Origin: JACVRM01 sp963809765
GTDB taxonomy: Bacteria; Actinomycetota; Thermoleophilia; Gaiellales; Gaiellaceae
Length of the DNA: 64,000 nucleotides
NCBI GenBank assembly: GCA_963809765.1
Contig: CAWEKT010000003.1
Location: 1,488,001-1,552,000 of the forward strand
Direction: 5' to 3'
Shown: in pieces, positions 15,930-24,755 of the stretch
Position numbering within the stretch: position 1 is the first letter of the stretch
How the letters are laid out: each line of letters opens with the position of its first letter
The notes under the pieces: model-generated
Seen by the model: the letters and a program-made list of their open reading frames with translations, nothing else
What the model was told of the DNA's origin: nothing
Databases searched by the model: none
Program-made: the position numbers and the translations under genes

Positions 15930-16712
15930 TCAGGAGGCGAGCTCGACGCGGACGGACTCGCACGCGGTTGCCCGCCCGTCGGCCGTGCAGCGGACGAGCG
16001 CGCCCTCGAGCCGCACGTCGCCCTCGCCGGGCTCGAACCGCACCGGCAGGCCGCTGCGCATGCGCTCGATCGCCAGCTCGGCCTTGACGCCGATGACCGA
16101 GTCGTGCGGGCCCGTCATGCCGGCGTCGGTCAGCGCGGCCGTCCCGCCCGGAAGCACGCGCGCGTCGTTGGTCTGGATGTGCGTGTGCGTTCCGATGACG
16201 GCGGTCACGCGTCCGTCCAGCCAGCGAGCGAGCGCAACCTTCTCGCTCGTCGCCTCGGCGTGGAAGTCGACGAGCACGACCTCCGCGTGCGAGCGCGCCT
16301 CGTCCACGAGCGCATCCACGACCTCGAAGGGCCCGCTGGCCACGCTGAGAAAGAGCTGCCCCATGAGGTTCACGACTGCAACCGGCGAGCCGTCCCGGGC
16401 CGGCAGCGTCGTCCAGCCGCGCCCGGGCGCCAGCGCCGAGAAGTTCGCCGGGCGCACCACCCGGTCGGTCGTCGCGAGGTAGGGAACAAGCTCCTTGCGC
16501 CGCCAGGCGTGGTTGCCGAGCGTGATCACGTCGGCCCCCGCCGCCAGCAGCTTCTCGGCCAGCCGTGGGGTCAGCCCGGCGCCGTCGGCAGCGTTCTCGC
16601 CGTTGACGACGCAGAAGTCCACGTCGAGCTCCTCACGGAGACCGGGCAGCAGCTCCTCGACCGCTCGGCGGCCCGGGCCGCCGAAGACGTCGGCGACGAA
16701 GAGGAGGTTCAG
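15930..16712 (-). CDS. YmdB/TIGR00282-family metallophosphoesterase, apparent CTG start
   Basis: About 260 residues, the normal length. LLFVADVFGGPGRRAVEELL opens the fold. The metal ligands are in VVNGENAADG, ITLGNHAW, VLVDFHAEATSEK and IGTHTHIQT. YmdB proteins hydrolyse 2',3'-cyclic nucleotides and influence RNA turnover and development. The conserved N-terminus can only be reached from a CTG (16710-16712) that overlaps the TGA of the upstream gene as CTGA, like the usual ATGA coupling. The first in-frame ATG (16622) would remove the first metal-binding motif. So this is a rare CTG start, or an error for ATG. Confidence 0.88.
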   Translation of the reverse strand: MNLLFVADVFGGPGRRAVEELLPGLREELDVDFCVVNGENAADGAGLTPRLAEKLLAAGADVITLGNHAWRRKELVPYLATTDRVVRPANFSALAPGRGWTTLPARDGSPVAVVNLMGQLFLSVASGPFEVVDALVDEARSHAEVVLVDFHAEATSEKVALARWLDGRVTAVIGTHTHIQTNDARVLPGGTAALTDAGMTGPHDSVIGVKAELAIERMRSGLPVRFEPGEGDVRLEGALVRCTADGRATACESVRVELAS

Positions 16713-17704
16713 GGAAACGCCAGCGAGCCGGCGGGGTGGACCTCGAGCGCCAGGTGGTTGCCGCGGTCCTGCGTGTAGCGCGCCAGCGCCTGACGCTCGA
16801 CGCGCGAGAGGTCGAGCACGGTGCCGACCTTCGACACGCTCGACTCGACGGTCTGGCCCACCCGCAGCGACGGGTCAGGGCGGAGGTGGGTCAGCGAGAC
16901 GACCAGCGACGGCGCGTCGGCAGGGCGGATCTCCATGCGCACGCCGTACTTGCGGTTGCTGAGGATGTAGTCGCGCAGCCCGATGAGCGTGCCGTCGACC
17001 GGCGAGTAGACGTCCGTCCCCGGCCGGGCACCGACGTTGAGCACGGCCGTCTCCGGGCCGCCGCTGCCGCCGAGGCGGTAGTAGCGCAGCCCGCCGTCAC
17101 CACCGCCGAACAGGCGCCGCGCGATGCGGTTGAGCAGGCCATCGTTCGCGGCTCGGCCGACCGGGTCGAGCGCCAGCGCGCCGCCCGCGGACGCGTGGTA
17201 GCCGATTGCGGTCACGCGGCTCTGGGCGATGGGCAGCTCGAGGCGCAGCACGCCGCGCACGGCGACGATCTGCGGCAGCGGCCGGGCCGGCAGCAGCCGG
17301 TGCGCGGGCGCGACGGACGAGGCGCTGACCTGCGTCGGCGACGAGCCAAATGCGCTCAGGAGGAGCGTGGCGGCCGCTGCCGAAAGGAGCAGCACCGCAC
17401 CGACGATCCGGCCGGCATGGGGCCGGCGGGCAGGCGCATGCCGACCTCGACGCGCGGTGGGGCGAGACCGCCGCGACACCCGCGGCACGCTACTGGACGC
17501 CGGTACGGCCTGCAACCGGCTCTGAGAGGGCTTACTTCGTGACACGCGAAGCGGGGATGATAGAGCCGATTCGTCCCAGAGTTCGTGACGGTCCAGTGCG
17601 AGCGCCCCGTCGGTCTCCCACGTCCAGTCCCATTCGGGCGGCCGCAGCGACTCCGAGGGGACGGCGCGCAGGTGGCCGCGGCGGGCCGTCGGGCGGGCTG
17701 CCAC
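16709..17704 (-). CDS. Degenerate M23/LytM-fold protein, single membrane anchor
   Basis: A 331-residue protein. Residues 1-95 are basic and Arg-rich, followed by one transmembrane helix (VGAVLLLSAAAATLLLSAF). The C-terminal half has the M23 peptidase layout: GTDVYSPVDGTLIGLRD, KYGVRMEI, VVSLTHLRPDPSLRVGQTV and NHLALEVHP. The zinc ligands expected in HxGxD and HLHFEV are not kept: the first His is missing (RPGTD) and HLHFEV is HLALEV. It probably binds or regulates cell wall rather than cutting it, like other degenerate LytM proteins that activate amidases. It is coupled to the YmdB-like gene by CTGA. Confidence 0.75.
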   Translation of the reverse strand: MAARPTARRGHLRAVPSESLRPPEWDWTWETDGALALDRHELWDESALSSPLRVSRSKPSQSRLQAVPASSSVPRVSRRSRPTARRGRHAPARRPHAGRIVGAVLLLSAAAATLLLSAFGSSPTQVSASSVAPAHRLLPARPLPQIVAVRGVLRLELPIAQSRVTAIGYHASAGGALALDPVGRAANDGLLNRIARRLFGGGDGGLRYYRLGGSGGPETAVLNVGARPGTDVYSPVDGTLIGLRDYILSNRKYGVRMEIRPADAPSLVVSLTHLRPDPSLRVGQTVESSVSKVGTVLDLSRVERQALARYTQDRGNHLALEVHPAGSLAFP

Positions 17705-17856
17705 GGTGCGCGGCTCGCTCTCGCGGGGACGCTCGCTAGCGATCGTCGGCTCCTCTCCGGCCCGGGCCTGGTTGACGCTCGATCCGGTGCGGTCAGGGTA
17801 GGAAGGCCGACGGACGCCACTCCTTCCGAGCGCGCCGCGGCTGCGAGAATGCCGCC

Positions 17857-18819
17857 GTGGCGACCTTTCCCACCACCCGCCTGCGCCGGCTGCGCCGCAC
17901 CGGCGCGCTCCGCGACCTCGTCCGCGAGACGCGCCTCGACCGGCGCGACCTGGTCATGCCGGTGTTCGTCGGCCCGGAGGCGAGGGCCAACGAGGCACTG
18001 CCCGCGCTCGGCCGGTATGCGCTCGCCGACCTGGGCGGCTTCGCCGAGCGGCTGCAGGCCGCAGGGGTCGGCGCGGTCATCCTCTTCGGCATCCCCGAGA
18101 GCAAGGACGAGGAGGGATCGGGCGCCTGGGACGCCGACGGGATCGTGCAGAGCGCCCTGCAGGAGCTGCGCTCGCACGCGCCCGACCTCGTCCTGCTGAC
18201 CGACGTCTGCCTGTGCGAGTACACGAGCCACGGCCACTGCGGGCTCGTCGACGAGGACGGCGTCCGCAACGACGAGACACTCGAGCTGCTCGCCCGCACG
18301 GCCGTGAGCCACGCCGAGGCCGGCGCCGACGCCGTCTGCCCGAGCGACATGATGGACGGGCGCGTCGCCGCACTGCGCACGGCGCTCGACGACGCCGGGC
18401 ACGAGCAGATCCCGATCGTCTCGTACGCCGCGAAGTACGCGTCCGCCTTCTACGGTCCCTTCCGCGAGGCCGCCGAGTCGGCGCCGTCCTTCGGCGACCG
18501 GCGCGGCTACCAGATGGATCCGGGCAACGTCCGCGAGGCCCTGCGCGAGTGCGAGCTCGACGTCGCCGAGGGCGCCGACGTGCTCATGGTCAAGCCGGCG
18601 CTCCCGAACCTCGACGTCATCCGCGCCGTGCGCGAACGCTTCGACCTTCCAGTCGCGGCCTACAACGTCTCGGGCGAGTACGCGATGGTCAAGGCGGCGG
18701 CGGCGCAAGGCTGGCTCGACGAGCGGCAGGCGGCGATCGAGTCGCTGACCGCGATCCGCCGCGCCGGCGCCGACCTGATCGTCACCTACTGGGCCCTCGA
18801 GCTGGCGCCGTGGCTGTAA
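17857..18819 (+). CDS. hemB: Delta-aminolevulinic acid dehydratase (porphobilinogen synthase)
   Basis: A 320-residue HemB, which joins two 5-aminolevulinate molecules into porphobilinogen. The zinc-binding cysteine cluster is LLTDVCLCEYTSHGHCG. The Schiff-base lysines are in SYAAKYASAFYGPFR and VLMVKPALPNLD. GDRRGYQMDPGNVREAL and AYNVSGEYAM complete the active site. GTG 17857 is the start. hemL overlaps its last 10 bases, giving a hemB-hemL haem operon. Confidence 0.95.
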   Translation: MATFPTTRLRRLRRTGALRDLVRETRLDRRDLVMPVFVGPEARANEALPALGRYALADLGGFAERLQAAGVGAVILFGIPESKDEEGSGAWDADGIVQSALQELRSHAPDLVLLTDVCLCEYTSHGHCGLVDEDGVRNDETLELLARTAVSHAEAGADAVCPSDMMDGRVAALRTALDDAGHEQIPIVSYAAKYASAFYGPFREAAESAPSFGDRRGYQMDPGNVREALRECELDVAEGADVLMVKPALPNLDVIRAVRERFDLPVAAYNVSGEYAMVKAAAAQGWLDERQAAIESLTAIRRAGADLIVTYWALELAPWL

Positions 18820-20088
18820 GGACCGCAACCGAGCTCTTCCGCCGCGCTCTCCGGCTGATCCCAGGCGGCGTCAACTCGCCCGTGCGCGCTATGCGCGCAG
18901 TGGGGCTGGACGAGCCGTTCTTCGTCCGGGCCGGCGAGGGCGCGTACCTGAAGACGCACGGACGGCGAGCTCCTGCTCGACTGGGTGCTCTCCTGGGGGC
19001 CGCTCATCTTCGGCCACGCCGACCCGGAGACCGTCTATGCGGTGCGGGAGGCGGCGACGCGGGGCACCAGCTTCGGCACCCCGACGGAGGCGGAGGTCGA
19101 GCTCGCCGCCGAGCTGGTCGACGCGGTCCCGTCGGTCGAGCAGGTTCGCCTCGTCTCCTCCGGCACCGAGGCCGCCATGAGCGCCGTGCGGCTCGCGCGC
19201 GCCGCGACCGCCCGCGACCGCGTGCTCAAGTTCGCCGGCTGCTACCACGGGCACGTCGACGCGCTGCTGGCCGACGCAGGCTCGGGACTGGCCACGCTCG
19301 GCATCCCGGCGACGCCCGGCGTGCCACCTGCCGTCGCAGCCGACACCATCGTCTGCCCGTACAACGATCTCGACGCGGCCGCCGAGGCGTTCGTCCGCTA
19401 CAGCGAAGGGCTTGCCTGCGTCCTCGTCGAGCCGGTCGCCGGGAACATGGGCGTCGTCCCGCCGGAGAGCGGCTTCCTCGAGGGGCTGCGGCGGCTCTGC
19501 GACGCCTCGGGTGCCCTGCTCGTCTTCGACGAGGTCATCACCGGCTTCCGGCTCGGGCGCGGCGGCGCGCAGGAGCGCTTCGGCGTGCTCCCGGATCTCA
19601 CCATCCTCGGGAAGATCGTCGGCGGCGGGCTGCCGTTGGCGGCGTTCGGCGGACGCGCCGACCTGATGGGGCGGCTTGCCCCGGCCGGCGACGTCTACCA
19701 GGCGGGCACGCTCTCGGGGAACCCGCTGGCGACGGCCGCCGGGCTGTCCGTGCTCCGCCGGCTGCGCGACGACGCCGTGTACGAGCGGCTCGAGGAGCTC
19801 GGCGGACGCCTCGAGGCCGGTCTTCGCGAGGCCGCCGGCGGGGAGGGAACGGTGCAGCGGGTCGGTGCGATGCTGACGCTCTTCTGCTCGCCGGATCCGG
19901 TGCGCAACTACGCGGACGCGCGGACAGCCGACACGGAGCGCTACGCGGCCCTCTTCCGCCATCTGCTCGAGGCGGGCATCTACGTCGCTCCCTCGCAGTT
20001 CGAGGCGATGTTCCTCTCGCTCGCGCACACCGAGGCAGACGTCGACCGCACGGTGGAGGCCGTTGGCGACTTCTTCGGCGCCGGCTGA
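18810..20088 (+). CDS. hemL: Glutamate-1-semialdehyde 2,1-aminomutase (frame disrupted once)
   Basis: A full-length HemL that converts glutamate-1-semialdehyde to 5-aminolevulinate in the C5 tetrapyrrole route. The N-terminus TELFRRALRLIPGGVNSPVR begins at GTG 18810, inside the hemB tail. After GEGAYLKTH a +1 shift near 18958-18961 moves the frame, which resumes at DGELLLDWVLSWGP. The PLP lysine is in LTILGKIVGGGLPL and the substrate region is LVFDEVITGFRLGRGGAQ. It supplies the substrate for the HemB encoded immediately upstream. Confidence 0.92.
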
Positions 20089-20605
20089 TCTCTGGACGAC
20101 GCTCGCCGACGAGGCGGCGGCCGAGAGCAGCGTCTGGGGCGAGGCCCTGCTCGCGCCGGCGCGGCGCGAGCCGGAGCCGGTGTTCTCGCCACTCGCCGAC
20201 CCGCCGGTCGCACTCGGGCTCGAGACCATCTACGAGGGCTACCTCGTGCACTACGGCCGTCCGAGGGTCTTCGAGCCCGCCGACCGCACGACGCTCCTGC
20301 TGCTCGGTGACTACCTCTACGCACACGGCCTCGTCCGCGTGACGGCGGTCGCGGGCGCCGAGGGAGTGGCTGACCTCGCCGAGCTCATCTCGCTGTGCGC
20401 GTTCATGCGGGCCGAGGGTCGCGACGGCGACGGGGCGGCGTGGGCCGCGACCGCCGCGTTGCTCGGACTAGGCCGGCTCGAGGATGCCCGACACGCGCTC
20501 CGGGAGCGGCAGGATCCCGGGCCGCTGCTCGCGCTCGCCAGGGAGGCGGCAGGCGCCGATGCGGTCGACCAGGCCCTCGCCGCGCACGCCGGCCGGGTCG
20601 GGTAA
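20063..20605 (+). CDS. Unknown protein, 180 residues, overlapping hemL
   Basis: This soluble, mostly helical protein starts at a TTG inside hemL (26-bp overlap). Conserved-looking stretches are LGLETIYEGYLVHYGRPRVF and TTLLLLGDYLYAHGLVRV, followed by an Ala-rich helical tail. GDYLYAHGL recalls the GDYLFARAF helix of polyprenyl synthases such as the one at 34559, but the catalytic DDxxD motifs are absent. A degenerate relative of that fold is possible and not proven. Its position suggests a role linked to haem synthesis. The TAA stop is also the start of the next promoter hexamer. Confidence 0.6.
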   Translation: MATSSAPADLWTTLADEAAAESSVWGEALLAPARREPEPVFSPLADPPVALGLETIYEGYLVHYGRPRVFEPADRTTLLLLGDYLYAHGLVRVTAVAGAEGVADLAELISLCAFMRAEGRDGDGAAWAATAALLGLGRLEDARHALRERQDPGPLLALAREAAGADAVDQALAAHAGRVG

Positions 20606-20608
20606 ATT
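20603..20608 (+). promoter_or_regulatory. -10 hexamer TAAATT overlapping the upstream stop
   Basis: TAAATT lies 6 nt before GTG 20615, and its first three bases are the TAA stop of the preceding gene. Confidence 0.5.
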
Positions 20609-20614
20609 CAGCCC

Positions 20615-20786
20615 GTGCTCTCGCTGCTGGCCGCGCTGCCGCTCGCCGACTCCGCCGAGGAGGGCCGGAACATTCATCCTCGGCATGCTCGCCACGGGGC
20701 TGATCTTCATCGCCGTGATCGCGATCGGCGAGACCTCGAAGTACCTGCGGCACCGCCGCGAGCGCCGCCGCCGCCCGGCCTACTAG
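20615..20786 (+). CDS. Small single-pass membrane protein (frame disrupted once)
   Basis: About 57 residues: VLSLLAALPLADSAEEGR, then after a +1 shift near 20672, TFILGMLATGLIFIAVIAIG and a basic tail SKYLRHRRERRRRPAY. It has one transmembrane helix with a strongly positive cytoplasmic end. No family was recognised. The two frames join without loss at GGCCGGAAC. It may be transcribed on its own from the hexamer at 20603. Confidence 0.55.
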
Positions 20787-20793
20787 CCGGAAC

Positions 20794-22196
20794 TCAGATT
20801 CGCAGCCGGACCGTGGCGGGCGAGTAGCCGCTGCGCGTCGCCGTTGCGGTCGCCGCCTGGCCGCGGGGGCGCGTGACCACGGCTGCCCGTCCGTCCGCCG
20901 TGGTCACGACCACGTTGCCGCGCACCCGGACGCGCGCTCCTCGCGACGGGATCGCCGGCGTCGGTGACCCGCATGGAGATGCGCCGCAGCGTCGTCAGCC
21001 GTCCGCGCACGCGTGCGGCGCACGGTCGTGACCGTCACCCGGAGGGAGAGGCGTGGCAGCACCTGGGTGTGCCAGTCGGTCGAGTCGCCGCCGAGGCCGA
21101 CGTGGGCGACCAGGTCGAGCGGGCCGGCCGAGCCCTCGCCGTGCAGTGACGTCGTCGTCCCACCGGGCACAGGCGGGTCGATGCGTGTCGCCGAGCCGAC
21201 GCGCGTGCCGGCGCGGTTGCTTCGCGCGGCGAGGTAGCGGTCGCCGCTTCTCCAGAACACCCAGAGACGACCCTCGGGTGCGGGCGCAAGGCCGACCGCG
21301 CCGAGGTTCGTGCCCCGCACGACGACAAGCGGCTCGCGGCCGACTCGAAGCAGGTTCAGGCTCGTCACCCCCGGATAGCCCGCGGTGTAGGCGACGAAGA
21401 TCCCGGCGGCCGTGATCCGGCCGCTGATCGCAGTCCGGTGTCCCGGTGCCCGCGCAGCGCTGCGGTCGGCGGCCGCGGAGCCCGGAACCGGTGACGGCGA
21501 GCCCGCGAGGCCGCCGGCATCCAGGCGCTGCGTCCAGAGCCCCGCCGAGCCGGCCGCGCTGGAGAACCAGCCGAGCACGAGCTCGCCGGAGACGCCGTCG
21601 GATGCCAGGTCGGGCCCGGACGCGCAGCAGGCGGGCTCGTAGCGCACGTCGGCGGTGCCGGCGCTGTGCCGCGCCGCGTTCGCGGCGCCGGCCGCCTCGC
21701 CGTGCGCTGCGGCGACAGCCCCGGTGCGCGACGCCTCGGCGCCGATCCCCGCCGCCGACCCGGAGGCGGTGCCGGCGCTGAACCGCGTAGGCGCAGTCCA
21801 GCTCGCCCCGCTGTTGCCGGACGCCGACGTGACGAGCGGCCCCGAGAGCGGGTCGCCGGGCGTCCGGACGCCGCCCCAGAAGGCGCGCAGGACGGCGCCC
21901 TGGGCGACGAGGTCGACGCGCGGGTTGATCTGCTGCCAGCCGCTCGCCACCACCGTGGCGGCACCCGCGAGCACGCCGCCGGGCGTGATCGCCTGGTGCA
22001 CGAGCTCGTCGCCGCCCGAACCGGCGCGCTGGTAGAGCACGTGGACGAGGCCGTCGTCGGTTCGCGCGATGCCCGGCTCCGCGCTGAGCGCGTTGCCGGC
22101 GTGAACGCGTGTCCAGGTGCCCGGCGGGCCGCCGCCGGCGACCGCGGGAGTCAAGAGTGCCGCCGCCGCGGCGAGCAGTGCGAGCCGAGCCGCCAT
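20794..22196 (-). CDS. Secreted repeat protein, probably beta-propeller (sialidase-like), with two frame shifts near the end
   Basis: ATG 22196 gives a signal peptide (MAARLALLAAAAALLTPAVA). The body has repeated blocks of the type WTRVHAGNALSAEPGIARTD, GWQQINPRVDLVAQGAVLRAF and GNSGASWTAPTRF. These resemble the Asp-box and BNR-like blades of sialidase-type propellers. The C-terminal part, VRVRGNVVVTTADGRAAVV to GYSPATVRLRI, looks like an Ig-type or carboxypeptidase-regulatory-like beta domain. It is reached only across shifts near 21005 and 20945. A CC pair (YEPACCASGPD) may form a disulfide. No substrate can be named. Confidence 0.6.
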
Positions 22197-22268
22197 CGAC
22201 GCGCGATCGTAGCCCGGGTCTGTTTGGAACCTGTGGACGCAGCGCCCGGGTGCCTGCACACTCGCGCT

Positions 22269-24712
22269 GTGTCCGAGCTACCGGTGGGCACCGTCACGCT
22301 GCTCTTCACGGACGTCGAGGGATCGACGCGGCTGCTGGCCGAGCACGGCGACGGGTACGGCGAGCTCCTGGCCGAGCACCGGCGGCTGCTGCGCGAGGTC
22401 TTTGCGACGCACGGCGGGGCGGAGGTGGACACGCAGGGCGACGCCTTCTTCGTCGCGTTCGCGCGGGCCACGGATGCCGCCTCAGCGGCCGTTGCCGGAC
22501 AGGCGGCGCTCGCGGGGACGCCCGTCCGTGGTGCGCATGGGCGTTCACACGGGCGAGCCGTCGCGCACGGACGAGGGCTACGTGGGCATGGACGTCCACC
22601 GCGCCGCCCGCGTGGCCGCCGCCGCTCACGGCGGCCAGGTCGTCGTCACCGAGCAGACGGCGCGCCTGCTCGGCGACACGACCCTGCGCGACCTCGGCGT
22701 CCACCGGCTGAAGGACGTCGGGCCGACGCGGATCTTCCAGCTGGGGGAGGGCGACTTCCCGCCGCTTCGGACGCTGCACACGACCAACCTGCCCGACACC
22801 CGCCAATCCACTGGTCGGCCGGAAGAAGGAGCTGATCGACGTCGTGCGGCTGCTCGCCGTCGAGCGCGCCCGCGCTGTCACCGTCACCGGCCCGGGCGGC
22901 ATCGGCAAGACGCGCTTCGCCCTCGCTGCGGGTGCTGAGCTCGTCGACGATGTCGAGCACGGCGTCTGGTTCGTCGACCTCTCGGCCGTGCAACGGGCCG
23001 AGGACGTCCTGCCGGCCGTCGCGCGGGTGCTGGGTGCCGAGGGCGAGCTGCCCGGGCACATCGCCGACCGGCGGCTGCTCGTGCTGCTGGACAACCTCGA
23101 GCACGTGGTGGAGGCCGCGTCCGGCCTCGCCGACCTGGTCGCCGCCTGTCCGAATCTGCAGCTTCTTGGCACCAGCCGGGAGGCGCTGCGCATCGCCGCA
23201 GAGCGGGAATACCCACTCAGACCTCTGCCCGAGTCGCCCGCCGTGGAGCTCTTTCGCCAGCGGGTCGCCGCCGTCGCACCCGGCACGGAGGTCGACTTCC
23301 AGGTGGCGGCGGCGATTTGCGAGCAGCTCGACCGCCTGCCGCTCGCCATCGAGCTGGCCGCCGCGCGGGTGAAGCTCTTCGAGCCGCAGGCGCTGCTCGA
23401 GCGCCTCGACGAGCGCCTCGCCCTGCTCACCTCACGCGGGCGGGACGTCCCGCCGCGGCAGCGCACGCTGCACGCCACGATCGCGTGGAGCTTCGAGCTG
23501 CTGACACCCGAGGAGCAGGATGCGTTCGCCCGCCTGTCGGTGTTCGCCGGCGGCTTCAGCGTCGACGGCGCGGGTGAGGTGGCGGGCGCCGACCCGGAGC
23601 TGCTCGAGGGCCTGGTCGACAAGAGCCTGCTGATTCGTGACGGCGACAGGCTGGGAATGCTCGGGACGATCAGGGAGTTCGCCGCGGCGGAGCTGGAGCA
23701 GTCGGGCGCGGCCGACGAGGTCAGGCGTGCCCACGCGACCTTCCTGCTCGGCCTGCTCGAGCTCCGGGGCACGGGGCCGCACGAGCACCACGACGAGCGT
23801 TACTGGACCGCCTGGCCGGAGCGCGACAACGTCCGGGTGGCGCTCGCCTGGGGCGAGGAGAACGATCCGATCGCGGCCCTGAAGCTCGCCGCGGCGCTCG
23901 AGGTGTGGTGGGCGACGTTCTCGCCGGAGGAGGGCATGCAGCTGCTCCAGCGCCTGCTCGCGAAGACGCCCGACGCGCCGGAGGAGCTCCGTGCTCGCGC
24001 GCTGCGCACCTGCGGGGGCGCCGCCAACCCGGCCGGCGAGGACGCGCTCGCAGAGCGCGCCTACCAGGAGAGCTACGAGGCGTTCTGCCGTCTCGGCGAC
24101 GAGCCGAACGCGGTGCATCTGCTCATGCGGCTCGGCTACTCCGCGCTGTACCGAGGCGACCTGGGGCGTGCCGGGGAGCTCGGACAGGAGAGCCTCTCCC
24201 GCTCGCGAGGCATCGGCGACCGCTTCACCGAGGCCCAGGCGCTCGCGCTCGTGGGCGAGGTGACGTGCGCTGAGGGGAACCTGGACGCGGGGATCGCGCT
24301 CATCGCGACGAGTGCCTCGCTGGCCGAGGAGCTCGGCTTCACGTGGTGGCGGACGGGGATGCTCGGCTCGCTGGTCGATCGCGAGCTCGAACGCGGGCAC
24401 TTCGCAGAGGCGTCGGGCCCCGCACGGCAGGCGCTTGCGCTCGCGCACGAGCAGCACGACCGCCGGCGAGTTCTTCTGGCCCTCGCGCGCCTCGCACTCA
24501 TCGCCGCGGCCGGGGGTGAACCGGAGCGCGCTGGACTGCTCTGGGGAGCGGTCGAAGCCGAGGAGGCCCATGCGTCGGCCGGCTCCTGGGCACAGGCGCG
24601 CGAGCACTTCGCGGACGCGCTGCTCGCGCAGGCGGACGAGCGGTTCGAGCGCGGCCGTGCCTCTGGCCGCGCGCTCTCGCTCGACGAGGCGGTCACCCAA
24701 GCGCTGGCGTAG
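22269..24712 (+). CDS. Cyclase-homology / NB-ARC-type ATPase / TPR signalling protein, paralogue 1 (two frame shifts)
   Basis: About 813 residues. Residues 1-180 are a class III nucleotide cyclase domain. The metal Asp residues are in LLFTDVEGSTRLL (D15) and VDTQGDAFFVAF (D58). The usual adenine-selecting Lys four residues before D58 is Asp. The catalytic Asn of the VNxAAR motif is His (DVHRAARV), and the Arg is kept. A STAND/NB-ARC ATPase follows: P-loop GPGGIGKTRFAL, Walker B LLVLLDNLEHVV, then LGTSREALRI. A helical TPR-like region fills the C-terminus. +1 shifts lie near 22525 and 22805. The paralogue at 26446 has the same order. Confidence 0.82.
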
Positions 24713-24755
24713 GTTCGCGCGCCGTCCTCGGGTCGGCCGCTGTCATTCTCCGCGC

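Noticed and set aside
16709..17704. Active M23 metallopeptidase
   Set aside because: Two of the expected zinc ligands are not visible (RPGTD for HxGxD and HLALEV for HLHFEV), so only the fold is claimed.
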